49,688 nt of DNA, taken from assembly GCA_903875345.1 (NCBI GenBank), contig CAIQVS010000136.1, positions 1 to 49,688 of the forward strand. Reading direction: 5' to 3'. Positions within the stretch are counted from its first letter, which is position 1; every line of letters starts with the position of its first letter. The notes beneath the pieces were generated by a model. That model was not told where the DNA came from. It was given only the letters and a program-made list of their open reading frames with translations, and did not search any database. Source of the DNA: an uncultured Pseudomonadota bacterium. Its GTDB lineage: Bacteria; Pseudomonadota; Alphaproteobacteria; UBA9219. This document shows positions 1 to 8,973 of this stretch, in pieces. Made by a program: the position numbers and the translations under genes.

Positions 1-37
1 TCCCCCTTCAGGGGGAGAGGGGTTGGGGTGAGGGGGC
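1..37 (-). repeat. REP-like hairpin+tail repeat, left copy (truncated by window edge)
   Basis: The reverse complement of 1-37 (gccccctcaccccaacccctctccccctgaaggggga) matches 395-431 at 36 of 37 positions. Confidence 0.9.
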
Positions 38-351
38 CAACGTATGACATCGCCCCCCAATTCAGCCAAAATCATTTCCGCAACGCCTTCCGTATTCCTC
101 AGAATATCCGTATTCCAGAAATGAATAATACGCCAGCCTCGACTTTCCAAATAGGCCGTTCGTTTGTCGTCATGCACGTTATCGGCATGTTGTCCACCAT
201 CAGCTTCAACAATCAGACGATGCTCAATACAAGCAAAATCGGCGATATAGGCATCAATCGGATGCTGCCTTCGAAATTTGTAGTTTTGCAGCTGGCGACT
301 CCGTAACACAGCCCACAATCTTCGCTCAGCGTCCGTTGGTTGTCGCCGCAT
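1..351 (-). CDS. DUF559 domain protein (Vsr-like / PD-(D/E)XK-type endonuclease fold), partial, runs off the left edge
   Basis: Manual translation of the minus strand from ATG at 351: MRRQPTDAERRLWAVLRSRQLQNYKFRRQHPIDAYIADFACIEHRLIVEADGGQHADNVHDDKRTAYLESRGWRIIHFWNTDILRNTEGVAEMILAELGGDVIRWPPHPNPSPPEGG, open for 117 codons to position 1. The A-E-x-x-L-W-x-x-LR start, the D-F-x-C ... E-A-D-G-x-Q-H motif and the R..L...G..I..FWN...L.N motif are typical of DUF559. Not in the ORF track. Confidence 0.88.
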   Translation of the reverse strand, partial: MRRQPTDAERRLWAVLRSRQLQNYKFRRQHPIDAYIADFACIEHRLIVEADGGQHADNVHDDKRTAYLESRGWRIIHFWNTDILRNTEGVAEMILAELGGDVIRWPPHPNPSPPEGG

Positions 352-394
352 GGAGCGGGCTTTCTTTATATTGACCGGCGGTCTTTTTGGCACT

Positions 395-438
395 GCCCCC
401 TCACCCCAACCCCTCTCCCCCTGAAGGGGGGAGAGGGG
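395..438 (+). repeat. REP-like hairpin+tail repeat, right copy
   Basis: Tail gccccctcaccccaa (395-409), then perfect 12-bp stem cccctctccccc (410-421) / gggggagagggg (427-438); inverted relative to the copy at 1-37. Confidence 0.9.
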
Positions 439-467
439 CCTCGCGGCAAATCTCCGTTAAAACCCTG

Positions 468-1814
468 CTATGCCTGTTTTCCTGTCAACAAGGCATGTGC
501 CCGTTCCTCGCCGATCATCGGCAAAAGGATTTTCATTTCCGGACCATGATCGACGCCGGTCAGCGCGAGGCGCAGGGGGCGGAACAAATCCTTGCCCTTG
601 CGTCCGGTTTTTTCCTTCACCGCATTCGTCCAGCACGTCCATGTGGTTTCATCCCAAGGCTTGGCGGGCAGCAACGCGGCGGCGGCGGCGACAAAATCCG
701 GCTCGGTCACGACCGGTGTCACGGGACCATGCGCGACATGCCACCACGTGCCGATGTCGCTCAGTTTTTCCAGATTGGCGCGCATCGCGACCCAGAAAGC
801 ATCATCGATCATCGACAGATTCATCGCCTGCAAGCGATCTTTCACGGCGGCAAAGGGCGTGTGATGCAGGATTTTGGCGCTCAGATGCTGCAGTTCGGTC
901 AAATCGAATTTCGGCGTCGCGCGCGAGATTTTGCCCAGATCGAATTCCCCGGCCAATTCTTCCAAAGTCAAATGCGGCGTGATCGCATCCGAAGTGCCGA
1001 GTTTGGCGAGCAACGCGTTAATCGCCATCGGCTCGATCTGCATCTCGTCGCGCATGCTGGCGATGCTGAGTGTGCCGAGCCGCTTGCTCATCTCGATGCC
1101 GGTGGCGCTGACGATAAGCGGGAAATGCGCGAAGATAGGCGGCGCGACCGAGGTAATGCCCCGCCAGATTTGAATCTGCACGGCGGTATTGGTGACGTGA
1201 TCCTCGCCGCGAATGATGTGCGTGATGCCGAAATCGATGTCATCGACGACCGAGCAATAGGTGTAGAGCGGCACGCCGTCCTCGCGCACCAGAACCGGAT
1301 CGGACAGCGAGGCGGCGGGAAAGCTCTTGTGCTTCTGGATCACATCGTCCCAGACGACGTCGGTATGTTCCAATTTGAAACGCCAGTGCGGTTTCCTGCC
1401 CGACGCGATCAGCGCGGCGCGATCGGCGTCCGTGAGCTTCAACGCGGCGCGGTCATAGACGGGAGGCAGACCGCGTCCCAACTGCGTCTTGCGTTTTAGA
1501 TCAAGCTCGGCCTGCGTTTCAAAACAAGGATAAACCCGTCCCGCCGATTTCAACTGCTCCAGCACTTCGGCATAGCGATTGAGGCGATCCGATTGCCGTG
1601 CGAAAGCATCCCATGTCAGGCCGAGCCATTTCAGATCACGGTCAATGGCGCTGGCGAAGGCGGGCGTCGAGCGTTCCTGATCGGTGTCGTCGAGGCGCAG
1701 CATGAAACTGCCGCCGTATTTCCGCGCAAACAGGTAATTAAACAAGGCGGCGCGGATATTGCCGATATGCAGCAAACCCGTGGGCGATGGAGCGATGCGA
1801 ACTTTGATTGTCAT
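468..1814 (-). CDS. gltX: glutamyl-tRNA synthetase
   Basis: 448 aa; class I signature [37 protein letters not shown], and KMSKR-like IEMSKRLGT. Confidence 0.95.
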   Translation of the reverse strand: MTIKVRIAPSPTGLLHIGNIRAALFNYLFARKYGGSFMLRLDDTDQERSTPAFASAIDRDLKWLGLTWDAFARQSDRLNRYAEVLEQLKSAGRVYPCFETQAELDLKRKTQLGRGLPPVYDRAALKLTDADRAALIASGRKPHWRFKLEHTDVVWDDVIQKHKSFPAASLSDPVLVREDGVPLYTYCSVVDDIDFGITHIIRGEDHVTNTAVQIQIWRGITSVAPPIFAHFPLIVSATGIEMSKRLGTLSIASMRDEMQIEPMAINALLAKLGTSDAITPHLTLEELAGEFDLGKISRATPKFDLTELQHLSAKILHHTPFAAVKDRLQAMNLSMIDDAFWVAMRANLEKLSDIGTWWHVAHGPVTPVVTEPDFVAAAAALLPAKPWDETTWTCWTNAVKEKTGRKGKDLFRPLRLALTGVDHGPEMKILLPMIGEERAHALLTGKQA

Positions 1815-1878
1815 GCAATTGTTTTAGCAGGGTTTTCCGGACAGTGAAGGGTAAAATCCTGTTATATGTATCGAAATC

Positions 1879-2739
1879 TTACTCCGCCGCCAGTTGATTG
1901 TCTCTGTCCTCCATTAGAGCGGAGGACAGGCTTTCGAACAATCGAGTTAAATCGCGCCGCACCCGCGCGAAGCCCTCGTGTTTTTCCAGCCGCGTCTCGT
2001 CCATATAAAGGCGTCGGTTGATTTCCAGTTGCAGCGCGTTCCGGTTGTGCTGAGGCTGGCCGTAACGCCGCGCGATCTCGACGCCGCTGTAGGGATCGTT
2101 GAGCGCGACGCTGTAGCCCATATCCTGCAAAGAATCTCCGACCACGTGGGTCAAATGCGCCACGCAACTTTCGCCGTTGCGGTCGCCGAGTACGAAATCG
2201 GCGCGCCTCCCGCCCATGTGGTTTTTCCCGTCCGGCATCGAATGCATATCGATCAGAAAGGATGCCCCGAACAGGCGGCAACGTTCGTCAATCGCGGCTT
2301 GCAGCGCGGCGTGATAGGGACGGTAACAAACTTCAATCCGCCGCATAATCTGCGCCGGATCTAGCGGCGCGGCATAGACCGGAACGCCGCTAAGCCCCAA
2401 GCGCCGCACGAGGCCAAGCCCCTGCCGCGTATGGGGACTGGGCGCAAGCGGCGACGGCCAAGGCTCAGCGAGAAGGTCGGGATCGATGTCGTTTTCGGCG
2501 CGATTGACGTCGATATAGCTGCGCGGAAAACGCGCGAGAATAACCGTCGCGCCCGCCTTCGTCGCGCCGTCGATCAGCTCATCGACGAGGAAATCCTCCG
2601 TCTGACGCAACGACAATAGCGGGCAACCATAGTCGAAATCCGGCGGATAATCGCGCCCGCTGTGGGGGCTGTCGATGACCAAAGGCGTCATCGGCGCGGA
2701 AGGATGGAGAATGGAAACAGGATGAACGGACATCCGCAA
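1879..2739 (-). CDS. N-formylglutamate amidohydrolase family protein
   Basis: 286 aa; VIDSPHSGRDYPPDF, IDVNRAENDIDP, SFLIDMHSMP; family pattern recognised by eye. Confidence 0.85.
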   Translation of the reverse strand: MRMSVHPVSILHPSAPMTPLVIDSPHSGRDYPPDFDYGCPLLSLRQTEDFLVDELIDGATKAGATVILARFPRSYIDVNRAENDIDPDLLAEPWPSPLAPSPHTRQGLGLVRRLGLSGVPVYAAPLDPAQIMRRIEVCYRPYHAALQAAIDERCRLFGASFLIDMHSMPDGKNHMGGRRADFVLGDRNGESCVAHLTHVVGDSLQDMGYSVALNDPYSGVEIARRYGQPQHNRNALQLEINRRLYMDETRLEKHEGFARVRRDLTRLFESLSSALMEDRDNQLAAE

Positions 2740-3408
2740 TCAGCCCCGCTCCATCTTGCGGCGAAGAAAAGTCCCAATCTCGGACGGGCTGAATTCCTGC
2801 AGCAGACTGAGGCTTTTGCCGAAACGCATGACATCGGCGATGCGGCGATCAAGAAATCGCCATGTCGCTGCATTGCCAGGCGTTTCATCGTCGAGCCAAA
2901 ACAGCGTCACAGTCTTGAGTACGATGCCCAGCAGGATGCGTTTCGTGTAGCGGTTATAATCCGTGGCCGTATCCCCCGCCGCGATCCACATGAGGTCTAC
3001 GGTTCTGGCCATGCGCTTGATGCCGGATACCGCATGCTGCGGTAGCGCATACCAAACCGACAGTCGACGCAAGGCTTCGCGGTAGGGGGCAAGATAATCA
3101 AGCCGCGCGCGCACCGCGAAGCCAATTTTGTCGCGGACGCGGAAACGGGCAAATCCTGATTCACGCTGAATACGTTCTTGCATGGCAACGTCCGCTGTTT
3201 CAGCAAAATACGCGATCAAATCTTGCATGCCGTTCGGGAATAATGCCTCGGCCTCGGCGCGGGTTACTCCAGACTGTTTCAGACCACCGGCAAAAGCGGT
3301 TTTCGTCCAGCCGTCAAAGGGCACCTGTGACAAAACCGCCCGCAAAATTGCAAGGCTTTGCGCGTTTTTGTGATTGTTGGCGAGCAGAGAGCGTGAAGGC
3401 TTTTTCAT
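2740..3408 (-). CDS. COQ9-like ubiquinone biosynthesis accessory protein
   Basis: 222 aa; ILRAVLSQVPFDGWTKTAFAGGLKQSGVTRAEAEALFPNG; abuts the upstream end of the amidohydrolase gene. Confidence 0.8.
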   Translation of the reverse strand: MKKPSRSLLANNHKNAQSLAILRAVLSQVPFDGWTKTAFAGGLKQSGVTRAEAEALFPNGMQDLIAYFAETADVAMQERIQRESGFARFRVRDKIGFAVRARLDYLAPYREALRRLSVWYALPQHAVSGIKRMARTVDLMWIAAGDTATDYNRYTKRILLGIVLKTVTLFWLDDETPGNAATWRFLDRRIADVMRFGKSLSLLQEFSPSEIGTFLRRKMERG

Positions 3409-3544
3409 GGAAATCCTTTTACTTCATAGGGTTAGGGAATCAAGGCCTTTGTTTTTGAGCAAAGAATCCCTTTTCACGTCCCGCCAGATTGTGATATAGC
3501 CCTCGCTCTTGCTTTTTGCAAAACCCCTTAAGGAGGAAGATTTC

Positions 3545-3748
3545 GTGCAGGTTCTCGTCCGTGATAACAATGTAGACCAAGCGCTTCGCGCTCTGAAAAA
3601 GAAATTGCAACGCGAAGGCGTATTCCGCGAAATGAAGATACGCCGCAACTATGAAAAGCCGTCGGTCAAGAAAGCGCGCGAACGCGCCGAGTCGATCCGC
3701 CGTCAACGCAAAGTCGAGCGCAAGCGCAAAGAGCGCGAAGGCTTCTAA
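3545..3748 (+). CDS. rpsU: 30S ribosomal protein S21
   Basis: Likely GTG start at 3545 after AGGAGG (3530-3535); [49 protein letters not shown]. Confidence 0.95.
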   Translation: MQVLVRDNNVDQALRALKKKLQREGVFREMKIRRNYEKPSVKKARERAESIRRQRKVERKRKEREGF

Positions 3749-3757
3749 GTTCTGAAA

Positions 3758-3808
3758 GGAATGTTGGCCTTCGGCATTCGGGATTCGTCATTGAATTGCC
3801 AACATTCC
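3758..3808 (+). terminator. Probable rho-independent terminator downstream of rpsU
   Basis: Inverted repeat ggaatgttggc (3758-3768) / gccaacattcc (3798-3808) followed by cttttatct; unusually long 29-nt loop. Confidence 0.65.
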
Positions 3809-3853
3809 CTTTTATCTCTCCGGACATCCGTCCTGCTGCGATGTGAAACCTGA

Positions 3854-4786
3854 ATGCCCGATCTTTCGATCATCCTTCCTTTTCATAACGAAGCAAACAG
3901 CGTGCGGCAGTTGCTGCATCGCCTCTATCCGGTTTTGGGAAGCCTGTCGCTGAGTTACGAGATCATCTGCGTGGACGATGGCAGCGTCGACGCAACCTTC
4001 GCCGCCTTGCGGCATGAGCGCGATCTTGATCAGCGCATCAAGCTGGTGCGCATGGCGCGCAATTTCGGCAAGGAAGCAGCGTTGACGTGTGGCCTACAAC
4101 TGGCGACGGGACGCGCCGCGATTACGATGGACAGCGATCTGCAGCACCCGCCGGAAGTTATTCCGCAGTTGATCGAGAAATGGCGCAATGGAGTCGAGCT
4201 GGTTTACGCCGTGCGCCGCAACCGCAATGCCGATGGCCAGATGCGCCGTTGGCTGTCGCAGGCTTTTTATGCCGTGTTCCGCACGATTGCCGAAATCAAA
4301 TTGCCCGCAGGCGCCGGGGATTTTTGCTTGCTGGATCGCAAAGTGATCGATGCCGTCAACGCCCTGCCCGAGCGCAACCGATTCATGAAGGGACTCGTCG
4401 CCTGGGTTGGTTTCCATCAAGACGTCGTTCCCTTTGATGTCGCGCCACGGCAGGATGGGGCGTCGCACTGGAATTTCTTCAGGCTTATACGTTTTGCGTT
4501 CGACGGGCTTTCCGGGTTCAGCACTTTGCCGCTTCGCATCTGGACATGGGGGGGCGTTCTGGTGTCATGCGCGGCGCTAGCTTACGGTGGGTATCTGACC
4601 TTGCGCACCTTGATTTTCGGTACTGACGTTCCGGGCTACGCCTCAATGATGGTCGGCATCCTGTTCCTCGGCGGCATTCAATTGCTCAGCCTCGGCGTCA
4701 TAGGAGAATATCTCGCTCGCGTCGTAACGGAAGTAAAAGCTCGGCCTATTTTCTTTGTGGCTGAACGCGTCGGTTTTGACTCCTGA
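3854..4786 (+). CDS. Family 2 glycosyltransferase (DPM1/bactoprenol-glycosyltransferase-like) with C-terminal TM helices
   Basis: 310 aa; LSIILPFHNEANSV, EIICVDDGSVDAT, ITMDSDLQHPPE; two hydrophobic C-terminal segments. Confidence 0.9.
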   Translation: MPDLSIILPFHNEANSVRQLLHRLYPVLGSLSLSYEIICVDDGSVDATFAALRHERDLDQRIKLVRMARNFGKEAALTCGLQLATGRAAITMDSDLQHPPEVIPQLIEKWRNGVELVYAVRRNRNADGQMRRWLSQAFYAVFRTIAEIKLPAGAGDFCLLDRKVIDAVNALPERNRFMKGLVAWVGFHQDVVPFDVAPRQDGASHWNFFRLIRFAFDGLSGFSTLPLRIWTWGGVLVSCAALAYGGYLTLRTLIFGTDVPGYASMMVGILFLGGIQLLSLGVIGEYLARVVTEVKARPIFFVAERVGFDS

Positions 4787-4915
4787 GAGCAAAAACCGAC
4801 AAAACGCATACGATCGTATTGTAAAAACAGCTTTAAACGAGGGGAAATTCATCTTCCCCTAACACTCTTTATGCAATCTTGGGTTGTATTTATTCTCTCA
4901 ACCCCGTGACCGACG

Positions 4916-6319
4916 ATGGCTTCTGCTACTACGGTACTTCTTGTCGAAGACACAGCGCCGCTGGCGTTGATGTATGAAGAGTATTTGCGCGCTCCGGCAC
5001 GGCGGATCATCACGGCGCCGACAGGTCGTGAAGCAATAGCGGCGCTGGACGCACGTTGTCCCGATGCCGTCGTTCTGGATTTGCTGCTGCCGGATATGAA
5101 TGGCTTGGAGATTCTCGATCACGCTCGCAAACTGTATCCGCATTTGCCGGTGATCGTCGCCACGGTTACCAATTCCGTCGATGTCGCGGTCGAGGCGATG
5201 CGGCTCGGAGCCTATGATTACATCGTCAAACCTTTCTCCGCCACGCGCTTGATCACGACGTTGCATCGCGCGCTGGAGCACAAAGAACTGAAAACCGAAG
5301 TCAAGGAATGGCGTCAGATGGTGGGACGGGATCGTTGCTACGATTTCGTCGGCCAATCACCCGCAATGCAAGCGATCTACCGCATCATCGACTCCGTCGC
5401 GCCGAGTAAGGCAAGCGTTTTTCTATGCGGCGAGAACGGAACCGGAAAGGAAATGGCCGCTGCCGCCCTCCATCAAGCGAGTCCACGCCGCAACAAACCT
5501 TTCGTTCCCATCAACTGCGCCGCCATACCGCCGGAGCTGATGGAAAGCGCGATTTTTGGTCATAAGAAAGGCGCATTCACCGGCGCGATCAGCGACCATC
5601 CGGGAGCGGCGAAAGCAGCGCACGAAGGAACGTTGTTTCTTGATGAAATTTGCGACCTGCCGATAGAATTGCAGACCAAGTTGCTGCGATTTGTTCAAAC
5701 CGGCGAAATCATGCCGGTCGGGGGCAGTCGCGCCGAGCTGGTCGACATTCGCTTCATCGTCGCCACCAACCGTGCTCCAGCCGAGGAAATGGCACAACGC
5801 CGTTTCCGCGAAGATCTTTATTATCGGTTGCACGTGGTGCCTATTGAAATGCCGCCATTGCGCGAACGTGGCGACGACGTCCTGATTTTGGCGAGCCATT
5901 TCCTTGCCCGCTTTAACGCTGAGGAAAGCAAAAGTTTCTCCAGCCTGTCGCCCGAAGTGATGAGCGTCTTTCGCCGTTACGAATGGCCGGGCAATGTCCG
6001 TCAGCTGGAAAACACCTTGCGAAGCATTGTTGTACTGAACGATGACACTACAGTGACGATGAACATGCTGCCGAAGGAGCTGAAACAGTTCGCCGAAACG
6101 AACCCTACATCGGCAGCAAATCAGAATACGTCTATTGCTGATCTTGTCGTGATTGCCGCCGGTCAAAACGCCGTCAAGCCCCTGTGGCAAACCGAGAAAG
6201 AAGCGATCATCAATGCGCTTGACCAGACCGGGCAAGACATTCCCCTCGCCGCAACGTTGCTGGAGGTCAGCCCGTCAACGCTTTATCGCAAACTGCAATT
6301 ATGGAAAAGCGTGGGATAG
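4916..6319 (+). CDS. Sigma-54-dependent response regulator (REC-AAA+-Fis HTH)
   Basis: 467 aa; VVLDLLLPDMNG phosphoacceptor, Walker A GENGTGKE, GAFTGA loop, LFLDEICDLP, C-terminal AATLLEVSPSTLYRKL HTH. Confidence 0.93.
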   Translation: MASATTVLLVEDTAPLALMYEEYLRAPARRIITAPTGREAIAALDARCPDAVVLDLLLPDMNGLEILDHARKLYPHLPVIVATVTNSVDVAVEAMRLGAYDYIVKPFSATRLITTLHRALEHKELKTEVKEWRQMVGRDRCYDFVGQSPAMQAIYRIIDSVAPSKASVFLCGENGTGKEMAAAALHQASPRRNKPFVPINCAAIPPELMESAIFGHKKGAFTGAISDHPGAAKAAHEGTLFLDEICDLPIELQTKLLRFVQTGEIMPVGGSRAELVDIRFIVATNRAPAEEMAQRRFREDLYYRLHVVPIEMPPLRERGDDVLILASHFLARFNAEESKSFSSLSPEVMSVFRRYEWPGNVRQLENTLRSIVVLNDDTTVTMNMLPKELKQFAETNPTSAANQNTSIADLVVIAAGQNAVKPLWQTEKEAIINALDQTGQDIPLAATLLEVSPSTLYRKLQLWKSVG

Positions 6320-6407
6320 ATGTCCTACGTTTTTTAATAGATTTTTTAGGCTCTTTAGTATAGAATTGTGGCGTAATTACGAAGAGTGAAAATTGTAGGA
6401 AAATTCA

Positions 6408-7166
6408 ATGTCCGAAACTAATAGAACTATTGAGGTTCTTAGCCAACAGGAGTTAGGGCGCCTTTCGGATTCACCGCCGATTTTGGCCCCCATAGAGGGC
6501 GATTTAGGGCGTGTCAAACTGGCTTCAAGTACTTTGGCGATTCCCTCAGAATCAGGAAAAGAGACGGCCACTATTACTAAACTTTCTACCTACAGCGATT
6601 TGTGCGTTGTAGGATATTATTATGGGCCAAGTCCATGTTTCAAAATTAATCAGGAATCGCTGCGGACTTTTCTTGAGGGGGATCGCAGCGTATCCGAAAG
6701 AGGCGGCCAAGATAACGTTTCAGTTTTATTGTCGACAAGACTTCCATCTTATAATATTGCACAGTTAAGCAATAATAGAGATGTTATAGTGAGCGTGTAC
6801 GCGATGGCAGATCTTTCACCAGAAGATGCTGTGGCTATCGTGGGGCACGAGCGGGGGCATGCTTATTATTTCCACGAGAAACAAAGGCCGGGACTGATAG
6901 ACATGCTTAAAACACCAGACATGGTTAGGAAACAAGAGGTGGTTGCCGCTATCCGGGGTCAAGAGTTCGCAGCGGATTGCTGGGCAGGTCGAAGAAAAGG
7001 TCTGGGGGCGCTCAGAGTGATACATGCCTTGGTCAACGCGTCGGCACTGGCGGCAAAAGAAATGGGACAAATCGTTTATGATGGAGACTGGACTCACCCA
7101 GGTCTTCTTGACAGAGCAAACCACATTAGGTCGTGCGTACAAGAAGTAAGCTCGAGTGCCCCATAG
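6408..7166 (+). CDS. Putative zinc metallopeptidase-like protein (M48-type motif set), orphan
   Basis: 252 aa; AIVGHERGHAYYF (HExxH), GQEFAADCWAGRRKG (E..AD), WTHPGLLDRANHI (HP..R). Confidence 0.6.
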   Translation: MSETNRTIEVLSQQELGRLSDSPPILAPIEGDLGRVKLASSTLAIPSESGKETATITKLSTYSDLCVVGYYYGPSPCFKINQESLRTFLEGDRSVSERGGQDNVSVLLSTRLPSYNIAQLSNNRDVIVSVYAMADLSPEDAVAIVGHERGHAYYFHEKQRPGLIDMLKTPDMVRKQEVVAAIRGQEFAADCWAGRRKGLGALRVIHALVNASALAAKEMGQIVYDGDWTHPGLLDRANHIRSCVQEVSSSAP

Positions 7167-7362
7167 TGCGGGGACTGCTGCTATTGCCGCCACAATCGTA
7201 TCAACAGGCGACATCAGGCGTGATCGAACCGGCTTGATTTGTTCTCATGTATTTTCACATGGGTTCCATATTTTCGGCAATGTTCAGTAAAACCATTATC
7301 GAATCCATTCTGCTCTTTGCTCCCGAAGAAGAATTGCTGATCACATTTCTATCAGCGGTTCG

Positions 7363-8886
7363 TCAGTTTTTCAAAAACACCTTATAAGCCGGATTGTTCG
7401 TCTCGTCCTTCGCAACAAATCCCGTCGTAGCGATCAGCTTCTCTAGCGTAGCGCGTTGCGTCTTCGGCACCTGCACGCCCATCAGGACTTGCCCATAGGC
7501 CGCGCCGTGATTGCGGTAATGAAACAGGCTGATGTTCCAGCCGGGGTTAAGGCTCGTCAGGAACTTCAGCAACGCGCCCGGCCGTTCCGGAAACGCGAAA
7601 CTGTACAGAACTTCATCGATCAGCTTCGGCGGTCGCCCGCCGACCATATAGCGGATATGCTCTTTGGCGAGATCGTTCTCGGTCATATCGGTCGCGGCGA
7701 AGCCGTGATCTTTCAGTTTCTTGATGAACGGCTTGCCTTCGTCCTCGTAATTTTGCACCTGAATGCCGACAAAAATATGTGCGCCGTCTTCGCTAAAATA
7801 ACGATAATTGAATTCGGTGATGCTGCGCTTGCCGAGCAACGAGCAGAATTTCAGCAAAGCCCCAGGCGTTTCCGGCAACGTCACGGCCAGCAGCATTTCG
7901 CGCTTCTCGCCAACAGTCGTGCGCTCGGCGACATAGCGCAACCGCTCGAAATTCATGTTCGCGCCGGAGACGATGCCGACCAGATCGCCTTTCGTCGCCG
8001 CACTGCCACGCCGGTCGAGATATTTCCGGATTCCAGCCACGCCGAGCGCTCCCGCCGGTTCGGCGACCGAACGCGTATCGGCGAAAATATCTTTGATCGC
8101 CGCGCAAATTTCATCGGTCGAAACGCGGATCACGTCATCGACATACTGGCGCGCGATGCGAAACGGTTCCTCGCCCACCTGCTGCACGGCGACGCCATCG
8201 GCGAACAATCCGACTTGCGGCAACTTGACGCGCTTTCCGGCTTTCAGCGCCTGATACAGGCAGTCCGAATCCTCTGGCTCAACGCCGATGATCTTGATCT
8301 CGGGCCGCACGAATTTGACATAAGCGGCGATGCCCGCGATCAACCCGCCGCCGCCGACGCAAACAAAAATCGCCTCGATCGGTCCCGAATGCTGGCGGAG
8401 GATCTCCATACCGATCGTGCCCTGTCCGGCGATCACATCCGGATCGTCGAAGGCGTGGATGAATGTCAGCTTCTCGCGCTGCGCTAATTGCCGCGCATGC
8501 TCATAGGCTTCGTCGTAAGCGTCGCCATGCAGCACAACCTCGCCGCCGAAGCCCTGCACCGCCTTGATCTTGATGTCCGGCGTCGTCACCGGCATGACGA
8601 TCACGGCGCGGATTTTCTGCTTTTTAGCGCCCAACGCCACGCCCTGCGCGTGATTGCCCGCCGAAGCGGTAATGACACCCCGCGCCCGCGCCTCTGGATC
8701 AAGCGCCATGATCTTGGTGTACGCGCCGCGCAACTTGAACGAGAAAACCGGCTGCAAATCCTCGCGCTTCAGCCAAATTTTGCGCCCCGTCTGCGCCGAC
8801 AGCAGCCGCGCATGATCGAGCGGGCTTTGGATCGCGACATCGTAAACCGGCGCGCCAAGGATCTTTTTGATGGTCGTTTCAAGCAT
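7363..8886 (-). CDS. ilvA: Threonine ammonia-lyase, biosynthetic, with two C-terminal ACT-like domains
   Basis: 507 aa; KREDLQPVFSFKLRGAY PLP site, SAGNHAQGVA, VCVGGGGLIAG, ERPGALLKF ACT motifs. Confidence 0.93.
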   Translation of the reverse strand: MLETTIKKILGAPVYDVAIQSPLDHARLLSAQTGRKIWLKREDLQPVFSFKLRGAYTKIMALDPEARARGVITASAGNHAQGVALGAKKQKIRAVIVMPVTTPDIKIKAVQGFGGEVVLHGDAYDEAYEHARQLAQREKLTFIHAFDDPDVIAGQGTIGMEILRQHSGPIEAIFVCVGGGGLIAGIAAYVKFVRPEIKIIGVEPEDSDCLYQALKAGKRVKLPQVGLFADGVAVQQVGEEPFRIARQYVDDVIRVSTDEICAAIKDIFADTRSVAEPAGALGVAGIRKYLDRRGSAATKGDLVGIVSGANMNFERLRYVAERTTVGEKREMLLAVTLPETPGALLKFCSLLGKRSITEFNYRYFSEDGAHIFVGIQVQNYEDEGKPFIKKLKDHGFAATDMTENDLAKEHIRYMVGGRPPKLIDEVLYSFAFPERPGALLKFLTSLNPGWNISLFHYRNHGAAYGQVLMGVQVPKTQRATLEKLIATTGFVAKDETNNPAYKVFLKN

Positions 8887-8973
8887 AATATCAGGGTCCT
8901 GATCTAAACGTATGGACGGCGATCATAAGATATGCCTTAACAGGCGTCCAGATATTGCTCATAGACATTAACC

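Noticed and set aside
28-306. 92-aa plus-strand ORF at the left edge
   Set aside because: Antisense to the DUF559 reading frame, which carries the family motifs.
387-1499. 370-aa plus-strand ORF
   Set aside because: Antisense to gltX, which has clear synthetase motifs; a GC-rich shadow ORF without recognisable domains.
7456-8487. 343-aa plus-strand ORF
   Set aside because: Antisense to ilvA; composition (Arg/Asp/His-rich) typical of shadow frames.
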